Source: Streptomyces sp. B1I3
GTDB taxonomy: Bacteria > Actinomycetota > Actinomycetes > Streptomycetales > Streptomycetaceae
NCBI RefSeq assembly: GCF_030816615.1
Contig: NZ_JAUSYD010000001.1
Coordinates: 6,098,501 to 6,162,500, forward strand
DNA length: 64,000 nt
Direction of reading: 5' to 3'
Positions within the stretch are counted from its first letter, which is position 1. Every line of letters starts with the position of its first letter. The notes below the pieces were generated by a model. The model had not been told where the DNA came from, ran no database searches, and saw only the letters and a list, made by a program, of their open reading frames with translations. Of this stretch, positions 24,021-32,718 are shown piece after piece. A program made the position numbers and the translations under genes.

Positions 24021-25355
24021 ATGACCATCTCGAAGACGCACCGGGGGCGTGCCGCGGCCGCGGTGTCCCTGACGGCGGTACTTGCCCTGACGGCCACCGC
24101 GTGCGGTGACGACGGCAGCAGCACGGGCACCGAGGGCAGCGGCAAGGGCGAGATCACCTTCTGGGACAACAACGGTGGTCCGCGCACCGCCATCTGGACC
24201 GAGATCATCAAGGACTTCGAGAAGAAGTACCCGGACATCAAGGTCAAGTACGTCCCGATCCCGATCGCCGACGTCCAGTCCAAGTACGACACGGCCATCG
24301 CGGGCGGCGGCCTGCCCGACGTGGGCGGGGTCGGTACCGCCTATCTCGCCAACATGGTGTCGCAGGAAGCCCTCGAACCCCTCAACAAGCGGCTGGAGGG
24401 GTCGTCGCTGAAGGGCAAGCTCGTCGAGGGCATGGTCGAGAGCGTCAGAGCCGCCGCCGGCCGGGGCGACGACATGTACTCCATGCCGACCTCCGCGAAC
24501 AACGGCGCGCTCTGGTACCGCACCGACCTGTTCGCGCAGGCGAAGCTGGAAGCCCCCACCACCTGGCCCAAGTTCTACGAGGCCGCCGAGAAGCTCACGG
24601 ATACCAAGAACAACAAGTTCGGCTACACCATCCGCGGCGGTGCGGGATCCATCGCCCAGGCGCTCGACGCCGTCTACGGGCAGACCGGCATCACGGAGTT
24701 CTGGGACGGCGACAAGACGACGCTCAACGACCCGAAGAACGTCGCCGCGCTGGAGAAGTACGCCGGCCTCTTCAAGAGGACGACGCCCGCCGCCGACGTG
24801 AACAACGACTTCACCAAGATGGTCGCCCAGTGGGACACCGGCACCATCGGGATGCTCAGCCACAACCTCGGCTCCTACCAGGACCACGTGAAGGCCCTCG
24901 GCGAGGACAAGTTCGCCGGCATCCCGGCACCCATCGGGGAAGGCGGCACGCGGGTGCAGGTCTCCAACCCGGTGGACGGGCTCGGACTGTTCCGCAGCAG
25001 CAAGAACAAGAACGCGGCCTGGAAGTTCATCGAGTTCGCGGCCTCGCACGAGTCCAACAGCAAGTGGAACGAGTCCGCGGGCGCCATCCCGGCCAACACC
25101 GAGGCGGCCAAGGACCCGTGGATCGCGAAGTCCGAGCCGACCGCGCTCGCCGCCAAGGCCCTCACGGACGGCTCCACCAAGATCGTCGACCTGCCGTACT
25201 ACCTGCCCGACTGGAACAACATCAGCAAGGCCGACAACGAGCCGGAGTTCCAGAAGGTGCTCCTCGGCAAGACCACGGCCAAGGCGTTCCTGGACAAGAT
25301 GGCCGACGAGCTGAACACCGCCCAGAAGGAATGGACGGAACTGGGCAACGGCTGA
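24021..25355 (+). CDS. Sugar ABC transporter solute-binding lipoprotein
   Basis: The 444-residue protein starts with a lipoprotein signal (MTISKTHRGRAAAAVSLTAV, lipobox LTATAC, Cys28), then a charged linker. The type 1 extracellular binding fold of CUT1 importers follows (ITFWDNNGGPRTAIWTEIIK, YPDIKVKYV, DVGGVGTAYL, GALWYRTDLFAQAK, WDTGTIGM). It would capture an oligosaccharide outside the membrane and deliver it to the two permeases at 18.5-20.4 kb. ATG 24021 follows GAGAGAAGAG. It lies downstream of the catabolic genes, an unusual order. A small CCCCGGTGACCGGGG hairpin follows at about 25382 and may limit read-through. Confidence 0.9.
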   Translation: MTISKTHRGRAAAAVSLTAVLALTATACGDDGSSTGTEGSGKGEITFWDNNGGPRTAIWTEIIKDFEKKYPDIKVKYVPIPIADVQSKYDTAIAGGGLPDVGGVGTAYLANMVSQEALEPLNKRLEGSSLKGKLVEGMVESVRAAAGRGDDMYSMPTSANNGALWYRTDLFAQAKLEAPTTWPKFYEAAEKLTDTKNNKFGYTIRGGAGSIAQALDAVYGQTGITEFWDGDKTTLNDPKNVAALEKYAGLFKRTTPAADVNNDFTKMVAQWDTGTIGMLSHNLGSYQDHVKALGEDKFAGIPAPIGEGGTRVQVSNPVDGLGLFRSSKNKNAAWKFIEFAASHESNSKWNESAGAIPANTEAAKDPWIAKSEPTALAAKALTDGSTKIVDLPYYLPDWNNISKADNEPEFQKVLLGKTTAKAFLDKMADELNTAQKEWTELGNG

Positions 25356-25482
25356 CCCGACCGTCCCCTCACGGCCGGCACCCCGGTGACCGGGGGACCG
25401 GCGGCGGTCCGGGTCGCGCCCCGCCGCCGGTCCCTCTCCCGGCCCATCCCGCGTGTACGTCCTACGAGAGAGGCAGACCCCT

Positions 25483-26307
25483 GTGTCACTCACCCGCAGA
25501 CGGACGGCAGCCGCGATCCTCGCGCTGCCCCTCGCCCTCGCGGCCACCCCCGCGGCCGCGCACCCGGGCGGAGGCAGGCCCCGGCCCCGGACGCTCCACA
25601 TCGCGGGCGACTCGACGGCGGCCCAGAAGTACGCCGACGCCGCGCCCGAGACCGGCTGGGGCATGGCCCTGCCCTTCTTCCTCGCCCGCGGTCTCACCGT
25701 CGCCAACCACGCGGTCAACGGGCGGAGCTCGAAGAGCTTCGTCGACGAGGGCCGCCTCACCGCGCTCCTGGACGGCGTCCGCCCCGGCGACCTCGTCCTC
25801 GTACAGTTCGGCCACAACGACGAGAAGACCGAGGACCCGGCCCGCGGCACCGACCCGTACACCACGTACCAGGAGTACCTGCGCCGGTACGTGAAGGGCG
25901 CCCGCGCCCGGCGGGCGGAGCCCGTGCTGCTCACCCCGGTCGAGCGCCGCCGGTTCGCCGCGGACGGGACCGCGAGGCCCACCCACGGCGAGTACCCCGC
26001 CGCGATGAGGGCCTTGGCCGCCGAGGAGGGGGTGGCCCTGCTCGACCTCCAGGCGCTCTCCCTCGCCCGCTGGCAGGAACTCGGCCCGGACACCACCGAG
26101 ACGTACTTCAACTGGCTGGAGCCGGGGGAGTCGCCCAACTACCCCGACGGCAAGCAGGACAACACCCACTTCCGGCCGGCGGGCGCCATCGACGTGGCCC
26201 GGATGACGGCCCGCGCGCTGCTGGACGCGGACGTGCTCGCCCGGCGCGACCTGCGCCGCCTCGACGAGCCGGTCCGCGAGGCCTGGATCACCTGGCCGCA
26301 GGCCTGA
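25483..26307 (+). CDS. Secreted rhamnogalacturonan acetylesterase-like SGNH hydrolase
   Basis: The 274-residue protein has a Sec signal (residues 1-26, ending AAAHP) and an SGNH esterase domain. AGDSTAAQKY holds nucleophile Ser44, a glycine/asparagine block is in NHAVNGRSSKSFVDEG, QFGHNDEKTED is block III, and DNTHFRPAGA carries the Asp-x-x-His pair. These are the features of CE12 rhamnogalacturonan acetylesterases, which remove acetyl groups from pectin. GTG 25483 follows GAGAGAGG. It opens a run of four pectin-acting genes on this strand. Confidence 0.88.
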   Translation: MSLTRRRTAAAILALPLALAATPAAAHPGGGRPRPRTLHIAGDSTAAQKYADAAPETGWGMALPFFLARGLTVANHAVNGRSSKSFVDEGRLTALLDGVRPGDLVLVQFGHNDEKTEDPARGTDPYTTYQEYLRRYVKGARARRAEPVLLTPVERRRFAADGTARPTHGEYPAAMRALAAEEGVALLDLQALSLARWQELGPDTTETYFNWLEPGESPNYPDGKQDNTHFRPAGAIDVARMTARALLDADVLARRDLRRLDEPVREAWITWPQA

Positions 26308-26412
26308 CCCGCTGCCCTTCCTCGGCAACGCGCCGCTCCCGCGCCGCACGATCTCCCGCAGCGCACGTCCGCACGCACCACACCTTCTCCGAACGACAGT
26401 TAAGGATTCGCC

Positions 26413-27744
26413 ATGCCCGCACGCATGACTCATGCCCGCGCCATCGCCGTGGTGCTGGGCTGCGCCTCACTGGCCCTCGCCGTGAGCGTCCCCGCCCAGG
26501 CGGCCCCGCACCACCGGGGCAAGGGCGTCGAGCGCGCCGTCCTTCCCGCGGGCGACGGCTGGGCCGCCGCCGACGGCTCCACCACGGGCGGCTCGCAGGC
26601 CACCCCCGACCACGTCTACACCGTGACCGACAGGGCCGAGCTCATCGCCGCCTTCAAGGACGCCGGCGACGCCCCGAAGATCGTCCGGATCGCCGGGACG
26701 GTCCACGGCAACGCCGACGTCAACGGCACCCCGATCGGTTGCGAGGAGTACCAGCAGGACGGCTACACCCTGGAGAAGTACCTCGCCGCCTACGACCCGG
26801 CCGTCTGGGGCACCGACGCGGTCCCCTCGGGCCCGCTGGAGGACGCCCGCGCCGCCTCCGCGAAGCTCCAGGCGGCCGCCGTCAACGTGAACGTCCCCTC
26901 CAACACCACGCTCGTCGGTGTCGGGAAGGACGCCACGGTCATCGGCGCCAGCCTCCAGGTGAAGAACGTCTCCAACGTCATCGTCCGCAACATCACCTTC
27001 GAGGACACCTACGACTGCTTCCCCCAGTGGGACCCGACCGACGGGGACCACGGCGCCTGGAACTCCGAGTACGACAACCTCGTCGTCCACGGCTCCAGCC
27101 ACGTCTGGGTCGACCACAACACGTTCGGCGACGGCGACCGCCCCGACGCCGGCCAGCCCCACTACTTCGGCCAGGTGTACCAGCAGCACGACGGCCTCTT
27201 CGACATCGTGCGCGGCGCGGACCTCGTCACCGTCTCGTGGAACGTCCTCAAGGACCACGACAAGACGATGCTCATCGGCAACAGCGACGGCGCCGGCGCG
27301 AGCGACCGGGGCAAGCTCCGCGTCACGCTGCACCACAACCTCTTCAAGGACGTGAAGGAGCGAGCGCCCCGCGTCCGTTTCGGCCAGGTCGACTCGTACA
27401 ACAACCACTTCGTCGCCACCCGGGGCGCCGCCTACGGCTACACGTACGGCATCGGAGCCGAATCCGCGCTCGTCGCGGAGCACAACGCCTTCACCGTGCC
27501 CGCCGGCTTCGACAAGGCGACCATCCTCAAGAAGTGGTCCGAGTCCTCCCTCACGGCGCAGGACAACTACGTCAACGGCCGCAGGACCGACCTGATCGCC
27601 GTGCACAACGCGGGTGTTCCCGCCGAGCAGCTCACCGAGGGCGCCGGCTGGAATCCGGAGCTGCGCACCAAGGTCGACCACCCGCTCGTCGTCCCCCTGC
27701 TCGTGGACCTGGCAGCTGGAGCCGGCAAGCCGCTGAGCCGCTGA
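26413..27744 (+). CDS. Secreted pectate lyase, PL1 family
   Basis: The 443-residue protein carries a Sec signal (cleavage after VPAQA, about residue 30). A parallel beta-helix of polysaccharide lyase family 1 follows. Supporting motifs are IVRIAGTVHGNADVNG, NTTLVGVGKDATVIGASLQV, VWVDHNTFGDGD (calcium-binding Asp) and KERAPRVRFGQVDSYNNHF (about 315-333) with the catalytic arginine. PL1 enzymes cleave polygalacturonate by beta-elimination using calcium. ATG 26413 follows AAGGAT. A nested hairpin separates it from the pectinesterase gene. Confidence 0.92.
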   Translation: MPARMTHARAIAVVLGCASLALAVSVPAQAAPHHRGKGVERAVLPAGDGWAAADGSTTGGSQATPDHVYTVTDRAELIAAFKDAGDAPKIVRIAGTVHGNADVNGTPIGCEEYQQDGYTLEKYLAAYDPAVWGTDAVPSGPLEDARAASAKLQAAAVNVNVPSNTTLVGVGKDATVIGASLQVKNVSNVIVRNITFEDTYDCFPQWDPTDGDHGAWNSEYDNLVVHGSSHVWVDHNTFGDGDRPDAGQPHYFGQVYQQHDGLFDIVRGADLVTVSWNVLKDHDKTMLIGNSDGAGASDRGKLRVTLHHNLFKDVKERAPRVRFGQVDSYNNHFVATRGAAYGYTYGIGAESALVAEHNAFTVPAGFDKATILKKWSESSLTAQDNYVNGRRTDLIAVHNAGVPAEQLTEGAGWNPELRTKVDHPLVVPLLVDLAAGAGKPLSR

Positions 27745-27757
27745 GCCCACCCGAACC

Positions 27758-27810
27758 GGCCGGAGCGGCACCGCACGCTCTCCATCACCCCGGAGAGCGC
27801 CGCTCCGGCC
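27758..27810 (+). terminator. Nested stem-loop between pectate lyase and pectinesterase
   Basis: Outer 12-base arms GGCCGGAGCGGC (27758-27769) and GCCGCTCCGGCC (27799-27810) enclose an inner hairpin with GCTCTCC (27777-27783) and GGAGAGC (27792-27798). It may terminate, attenuate or stabilise the upstream mRNA. The next start codon is only 24 bases away. Confidence 0.7.
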
Positions 27811-27833
27811 CTCATCCGCCAAGGAGTACCGCC

Positions 27834-28940
27834 ATGCTCAGCCGACGCAGTGCCCTGTCCCTGCTCGCCGGCACAGGCGCCGCCCTCACCTTCGGCGCGG
27901 CGCCCGCCGCACACGCCCGCCCCGCCACGCACCGGCCGTTCGGCCGGTACGGCTCGCCCTCCCGCCGCCTCGACTCCCGCACCCTGTACGTCGACCCGCA
28001 GGGCCGGGGCGACCACACCGGCGTGCAGCGGGCCGTCGACGCCGCCTCCGGCACGGGACACACCCTCGTGCTCGCCCCCGGCGTGTACCGCGGGACCGTC
28101 ACCGTCCCCGCCGCCCTGACCGGCCTGACCCTCGTCGGCGCGAGCGGGGACCCCCGCGACACCGTCATGGTCCACGACAACGCGGCCGGCACCCCCAAGC
28201 CCGACGGCTCGGGCACCTACGGGACCTCCGGGTCCGCGACCACGACCGTCCAGGCCGCCGGCTTCACCGCCCGCGACGTGACCTTCGCCAACGACTGGCT
28301 TCGCGCCGGCCACCCCGGGTACACCGGCACCCAGGCCGTCGCGATCAAGGTCCAGGGCGATCGTTCGGCGTTCTACCGCTGCCGATTCCTCGGCCACCAG
28401 GACACCCTGTACGCAGACTCCCTGTCCCTCACCGCGTTCGCCCGCCAGTACTACCGCGACTGCTACATGGAGGGTGACGTCGACTTCGTCTTCGGCCGTG
28501 CCACCGCCGTCTACGACCGCTGCCACTTCCGCACCCTGACCCGCACCGACCTGGCGTCCGCCCCGTACGGCTTCGTCTTCGCGCCCAGCACCGCCGGGGC
28601 CAACCCGCACGGCTACCTGGTCGTGCGCTCCCGTGTCACCAGCACCGCCCCCGACGCGTACTACAAACTGGCCCGCCCCTGGGTGCCCTCCTCCGACCTC
28701 ACCGCACACCCGATGCTCACCGTCCGCGACAGCCATCTCGGTGCGGGCATCGACGCGGACACGCCCTACGGCACCATGTCCGCGGGCTTCCCCTGGCAGG
28801 AACAGCGCTTCGCCGAGTACCACAACACCGGCCCCGGCGCCCGCATCACCGTCCCCGGCAACCGTCCCCGGCTGAGCCGGTCGCAGGCCCGCTCCCACAC
28901 CCCGGCCGAGTGGCTCGGCGACTGGCGCCCGTACGCGTGA
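27834..28940 (+). CDS. Secreted pectinesterase, CE8 family
   Basis: The 368-residue protein has a Tat-like signal (MLSRRSALSLLAGTGAALTF) and a right-handed beta-helix pectin methylesterase domain. The first catalytic region is QAVAIKVQGDRSAFYRCRFL with GHQDTLYAD. The second, CYMEGDVDFVFGRATAVY, holds the nucleophilic Asp. The conserved LARPW arginine is at about 280. It de-esterifies homogalacturonan, creating substrate for the adjacent pectate lyase. ATG 27834 follows AAGGAG. The following hydrolase gene overlaps its stop by four bases. Confidence 0.92.
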   Translation: MLSRRSALSLLAGTGAALTFGAAPAAHARPATHRPFGRYGSPSRRLDSRTLYVDPQGRGDHTGVQRAVDAASGTGHTLVLAPGVYRGTVTVPAALTGLTLVGASGDPRDTVMVHDNAAGTPKPDGSGTYGTSGSATTTVQAAGFTARDVTFANDWLRAGHPGYTGTQAVAIKVQGDRSAFYRCRFLGHQDTLYADSLSLTAFARQYYRDCYMEGDVDFVFGRATAVYDRCHFRTLTRTDLASAPYGFVFAPSTAGANPHGYLVVRSRVTSTAPDAYYKLARPWVPSSDLTAHPMLTVRDSHLGAGIDADTPYGTMSAGFPWQEQRFAEYHNTGPGARITVPGNRPRLSRSQARSHTPAEWLGDWRPYA

Positions 28941-30019
28941 GATCCGGCCTCACGGAAGGCGTGCTCCCCGCCTTCTACGAGCAGCTCCGGGACGGCCTCA
29001 CCTTCCCGCTCGCCTGGGAGAACGCCACCGGCGGCGACTTCACGGCCTGGCGCGCCGAAGCGCGCGCCAGAGCCGGGGAGTCCTTCCTGCAGCCGCTCGC
29101 TCCCGGGCCCGAACCGTTCGACCCCGTGACCGTCGACGAGCACCGGACGGACGCGTACACCGCGCGCACCGTGGAGTTCGCCGTCAGCCGTTACGGGCGG
29201 GCGCGCGGCTCCCTGCTGCTGCCGCACGGCAGCGGGCCCTTCCCGGCGGTACTGCTCCTGCACGACCACGGCGGCGAGTTCTCCATCGGCAGGGAGAAGG
29301 TCGTACGCCCCCGGGCGGACCCGGCCCGCCTCGCCCGGGCCACGGCGTGGGCCGCCCGGTACTACGGGGGCCGGTTCCCGGGCGACGAACTGGCGGCCCG
29401 CGGTTACGCGGTGCTCGCCGTGGACACCCTCGGCTGGGGCGACAGGGGACCGCTGGCCTACGGGGACCAGCAGGCCCTGGCAGCCAACTTCCTCCAGCTG
29501 GGTACCTCGCTGGCCGGACTCGCCGCCCACGAGGACATCCGGGCCGCGGCCTTCCTCGCCACACTGCCCCAGGTGGACGAGGGGCGCGTCGGGGCGCTGG
29601 GCTTCTCCATGGGCGCCTACCGCGCCTGGCAGCTCTCCGCCCTGTCCGACGGCGTCCGGGCCGCGGCGGCCGTCTGCTGGATGACGACCGTGGCCGGCGT
29701 GATGGTCCCGGGCAACAACGTCCTGCGCGGCCAGTCCGCGTACTTCACGCTCCACCCCGGGCTCCACCGTCACCTCGACATCCCGGACGTCGCCTCGCTC
29801 GCCGCCCCGAAGCCCGCCCTCTTCCTCGCGGGCGAACAAGATCACCTCTTCCCGCGGGCCGGGGTGACGGCGGCGTACGCGAAGATGCGGGCGGTCTGGG
29901 AGTCGCAGGGAGCGGGCAGCCGGCTCACGACGACGACGTGGCCGGGCCGTGGCCACGCGTTCACGGCCGACATGCAGGACGAGGTGTACGCGTGGCTGGA
30001 CCTCTGGGTGGGCGGCTGA
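28937..30019 (+). CDS. Alpha/beta hydrolase, dienelactone hydrolase/acetyl esterase-like
   Basis: The 360-residue protein has an alpha/beta hydrolase fold: strand and oxyanion region VLLLHDHGGEF (about 108-118), nucleophile elbow GFSMGAYRA (Ser near 223), acid GEQDHLF and histidine GRGHAF near the end. No signal peptide is visible, so it is probably cytosolic. Such enzymes in polysaccharide loci often remove acetyl or other ester groups from imported oligosaccharides. GTG 28937 overlaps the pectinesterase stop (GTGA), so translation is coupled. The substrate is inferred from context only. Confidence 0.82.
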   Translation: MRSGLTEGVLPAFYEQLRDGLTFPLAWENATGGDFTAWRAEARARAGESFLQPLAPGPEPFDPVTVDEHRTDAYTARTVEFAVSRYGRARGSLLLPHGSGPFPAVLLLHDHGGEFSIGREKVVRPRADPARLARATAWAARYYGGRFPGDELAARGYAVLAVDTLGWGDRGPLAYGDQQALAANFLQLGTSLAGLAAHEDIRAAAFLATLPQVDEGRVGALGFSMGAYRAWQLSALSDGVRAAAAVCWMTTVAGVMVPGNNVLRGQSAYFTLHPGLHRHLDIPDVASLAAPKPALFLAGEQDHLFPRAGVTAAYAKMRAVWESQGAGSRLTTTTWPGRGHAFTADMQDEVYAWLDLWVGG

Positions 30020-30107
30020 GCAGCGGTCATCCGCATGCGGCACATTGCGTCGGTCGAATGACTGTACGCGCCTGGCGCGCCGGTGTACGGTCTCGGGCCG
30101 AGGGGTC

Positions 30108-30121
30108 TGGGAGCGCTCCCA
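30108..30121. promoter_or_regulatory. CebR-type operator 1
   Basis: TGGGAGCGCTCCCA is a perfect 14-base palindrome identical to the consensus I know for CebR, the cellobiose-responsive LacI-family repressor of Streptomyces cellulase genes. It lies 34 bases upstream of the start of the truncated CBM2 gene. Confidence 0.85.
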
Positions 30122-30155
30122 TGGCGCTGTGTCCGCTTCGCACGAGGAGGAACGC

Positions 30156-30407
30156 ATGAAGAGCTTTCCCGCCGCACGTGCGACCTGCGCGACCGTCCCG
30201 GGCCTCAGGGCACCCACCGGCCCCCGGGCGGTGCCCGCCACCGGCTGCGAGGCCGGCCGCACGGCCACCGGTGGGTGGCGGGGTGGTTTCCGGTCCGAGG
30301 TGAAGACCACCGGCCCGGGCGCTCCCGTCACCGGGTGGTCACTCCCGTCGGCCGCGCCGGGGCGGAAGGTCGTCCACGGCTGGTACGCCGACACCCCCAC
30401 CGGCTGA
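30156..30407 (+). pseudogene. Truncated CBM2-type secreted protein remnant
   Basis: The frame begins ATG 30156 after an excellent GAGGAGG site and encodes 83 residues. The first 40 look like a degraded signal peptide and linker (KSFPAARATCATVPGL). Residues from about 31 (GCEAGRTATGGWRGGFRSEV, then APVTGWSLPSAAPGRKVVHG and WYAD) align with the first half of a family 2 cellulose-binding module. The protein stops before the second half and its closing cysteine, and no catalytic domain follows. It keeps an intact CebR operator and ribosome site. I read it as the stump of a cellulase-type gene, although a short peptide may still be made. Confidence 0.65.
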
Positions 30408-30449
30408 CCTCGACGGGGCTCCGGGGCACCGGAGTCCCGTCCCGTTGCA

Positions 30450-30463
30450 TGGGAGCGCTCCCG
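30450..30463. promoter_or_regulatory. CebR-type operator 2
   Basis: TGGGAGCGCTCCCG matches the 14-base CebR consensus at 13 positions and lies 35 bases upstream of the GTG of the CBM2/Cip1-like gene. The spacing to its gene almost copies that of operator 1. Confidence 0.82.
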
Positions 30464-30498
30464 CCACTCTCTCGCACCCCCCTACCTCGGAGGCACAC

Positions 30499-31716
30499 GT
30501 GCGCATCCTTCTCCCGCGATTACTGAGCCGGCCCGTGACGGCGGTCCTCACGTCCCTCGTACTGCTCGCGTCCGGCTTCACCGTGATGTCCGCGAGCGGC
30601 GCGATGTCCGCGAGCGCGGCGGACTCCGGCTGCCGGGTCGACTACAGCGTGAACCAGTGGACCGGCGGCTACACCGCCCAGATCAAGGTCACCAATCTCG
30701 GCCAGGCGCTCACCGGCTGGCGGCTGACCTGGACCTACACCGGCGATCAGAAGGTGACCTCGGCGTGGAACGCTTCCGTCACCCAGACCGGTGCGTCCGT
30801 CGTCGCCGTCGACACGGGCTGGAACGGCGCGCTGGCCACGGGCGGCACCGCCGAATTCGGCCTGCAGGGAACCGTGCGGTCGGCCGGCTCCGCACCGGGC
30901 GACTTCGCCCTCAACGGCGTGCCCTGCGGCGGTGACGGCACCCAGCCACCGACCACACCCCCCACGACTCCGCCCCCCACGACTCCGCCGCCTACGACTC
31001 CGCCGCCCACGCCCCCGCCGACCGGCGCGGACTGCGGCAGCGCGGTCATCTGCTCGGGCTTCGAGGACCAGACCGGTCCCACCCCGTCCGGCGCCTGGAA
31101 GTTCACCGCACCCGACTGCCAGGGCACCGGCACGGCCGCCGTCGACAGGGCGGTCGCGCACAGCGGCGGCACATCGCTACGGGTCGACGGCCGGGCCGGC
31201 TACTGCAACCACGCCTTCGTCGCCGCCACTGCGGACCTGTCCTCGGTCGGTCCGGTGGTGTACGGACGCATGTGGGTGAGGCACACCACCGCGCTGCCCT
31301 CGGCCCACGTCACTTTCGTCTCCCTGCCCGACACCTCCCAGGGCGGGCGGAGCCTGCGCGTCGGGGGCCAGAACGGCGCCCTGCAGTGGAACCGGGAGAG
31401 TGACGACGCCACGCTGCCGGCGCAGAGCCCGGCCGGCGTGGCGCTGAGCCGGCCGCTGCCGACCAACAGCTGGCAGTGCCTGCGTTTCGCGATCGACACG
31501 ACGGCCACGGGTCTCGACACCTGGCTCGGCGACGAGCGGATCGCGGGCCTGCACGCCGACGGTGTCCCCACACAGGACATCGACCAGCAATGGCTGGCCC
31601 GCACCACCCCGCCCCGGCCCACCACCCTGCGACTGGGCTGGGAGAGCTACGGGACGGGTGACGACACCCTGTGGTTCGACGACGTGGCCGTCGGCTCGGC
31701 CCCCATCGGCTGCTGA
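30499..31716 (+). CDS. Secreted CBM2 protein with Cip1-like C-terminal domain
   Basis: The 405-residue protein has a Sec signal (about 1-40), a family 2 carbohydrate-binding module (about 43-140; CRVDYSVNQWTGGYTAQIKV, TGWRLTWTYTGDQKVTSAWN, FALNGVPC) and a Pro/Thr linker (about 147-172). The C-terminal beta-sandwich domain of about 220 residues (CSGFEDQTGPTPSGAW, YCNHAFVAA, VYGRMWVRH, QNGALQWN, LRLGWESYGTGDDTLWFDDV) resembles fungal Cip1, a cellulose-induced protein; catalytic activity is uncertain. GTG 30499 follows CGGAGG. Codon 8 is TTA (30520-30522), so bldA control is likely on top of CebR. Confidence 0.82.
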   Translation: MRILLPRLLSRPVTAVLTSLVLLASGFTVMSASGAMSASAADSGCRVDYSVNQWTGGYTAQIKVTNLGQALTGWRLTWTYTGDQKVTSAWNASVTQTGASVVAVDTGWNGALATGGTAEFGLQGTVRSAGSAPGDFALNGVPCGGDGTQPPTTPPTTPPPTTPPPTTPPPTPPPTGADCGSAVICSGFEDQTGPTPSGAWKFTAPDCQGTGTAAVDRAVAHSGGTSLRVDGRAGYCNHAFVAATADLSSVGPVVYGRMWVRHTTALPSAHVTFVSLPDTSQGGRSLRVGGQNGALQWNRESDDATLPAQSPAGVALSRPLPTNSWQCLRFAIDTTATGLDTWLGDERIAGLHADGVPTQDIDQQWLARTTPPRPTTLRLGWESYGTGDDTLWFDDVAVGSAPIGC

Positions 31717-31722
31717 GAGCTC

Positions 31723-31769
31723 GCCGCCCCGGTGTCCCGGCCCGAACACGGCCGGGACACCGGGGCGGC
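31723..31769. terminator. Bidirectional terminator with a 20-base stem
   Basis: Arms 31723-31742 and 31750-31769 are perfectly complementary over 20 bases (left arm GCCGCCCCGGTGTCCCGGCC) with a 7-base loop. It sits between the convergent Cip1-like and PL3 genes. Confidence 0.92.
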
Positions 31770-31781
31770 AGGTCCCGCGGC

Positions 31782-32615
31782 TCAGTCGTAGCTCAGGTCC
31801 GACGCCGTGTAGCGGCAGTAGGTGCCGTCCGGTCCGCTGCCCGTCTCCTTCGGCTCGGCCCCGGTGTTGTTGCCGGTGTAGCGGACACACGGCTTGATCT
31901 TCTTGCTGCTGTCGCCGTGGATCCGCACGGAGCGCAGCGCGGCGGTGTCCCCGTAGTTCGTGTTGATGCCGACCAGGGACTTGCCCGGTGCCGTCACGTC
32001 GACGTCGTTGACGATGATGTTGCGCTGGTACTGCTTGGAGCAGTTGCCGCACGAGCGGACCAGCTTGCCGAAGTCGGCGACCTGGAACTTGGTGATGACC
32101 AGCTTGCCCGCGCCGTTGAACTGGAAGACCTTGTCGGAGGCCTTGCGGGCCCCGCCGCCGTACACCGTGTACACGGAGGACGAGGAGGTGCCCTTGAAGG
32201 ACGCGGCGTCCTCGCCGACGTCCTCCCACCAGACGTTCTGGAGCGTGCAGCTGCCGGAGCAGTGGATGCCGTCCGCGGCGGGCGAGCCCAGGATGACGTT
32301 CTTCAGCGTCGCCCCGTCCTTCAGCTCGAAGATCGGGTCCTGCCCCTCGTCCTGGCCGCCGTCGCCGAGGTCGCCGCTGCCGTAGAAGCGCTTGAGACCG
32401 CCGTCGTACGTCCCGGAGACCTCGATGGTCGACGAGACCGCCTGGGTGCCCTTGGCGCTGGGCCAGGCGGGGACCGCGGCCGCTGCCGCGCCGGCGGGCT
32501 GCAGCATGACGTTGGTGGCCAGTGCGGCGCCGGTGAGTCCCAGGGCCGCGGTCAGCGCGGCGGCCATGCGGCGCTTGCCGGGCCGGCGCCGGTGAGTACG
32601 CGCTCGTGCGCTCAT
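31782..32615 (-). CDS. Secreted pectate lyase, PL3 family
   Basis: The 277-residue protein begins with an Arg-rich Sec/Tat-like signal (MSARARTHRRRPGKRRMAAA). A compact parallel beta-helix of polysaccharide lyase family 3 follows. DGIHCSGSCTLQNVWWEDVG (about 105-124) with EDAASFKG is the family hallmark carrying calcium-binding acids, and the CGNCSK and CVRYTGNN cysteines are also conserved. PL3 enzymes are calcium-dependent endo-pectate lyases. ATG 32615 completes the signal; longer upstream frames are low-complexity. It complements the PL1 enzyme 4 kb away but is transcribed separately. Confidence 0.88.
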   Translation of the reverse strand: MSARARTHRRRPGKRRMAAALTAALGLTGAALATNVMLQPAGAAAAAVPAWPSAKGTQAVSSTIEVSGTYDGGLKRFYGSGDLGDGGQDEGQDPIFELKDGATLKNVILGSPAADGIHCSGSCTLQNVWWEDVGEDAASFKGTSSSSVYTVYGGGARKASDKVFQFNGAGKLVITKFQVADFGKLVRSCGNCSKQYQRNIIVNDVDVTAPGKSLVGINTNYGDTAALRSVRIHGDSSKKIKPCVRYTGNNTGAEPKETGSGPDGTYCRYTASDLSYD

Positions 32616-32718
32616 GTGGGGTGTTCCGTTCCTCGGTGGTGGGGGAGTGTTGCGCTTCTTGGTCGCCACCGGCGGGCCGGGGGGTTGCCGGGTCCCGGAA
32701 CTTTTTCGTACGACGTGC

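Noticed and set aside
25386..28940. Single 1184-codon frame joining the acetylesterase region to pectinesterase
   Set aside because: Only the last 368 codons have a signal peptide and the pectinesterase domain; the rest is out of frame with the acetylesterase and PL1 genes.
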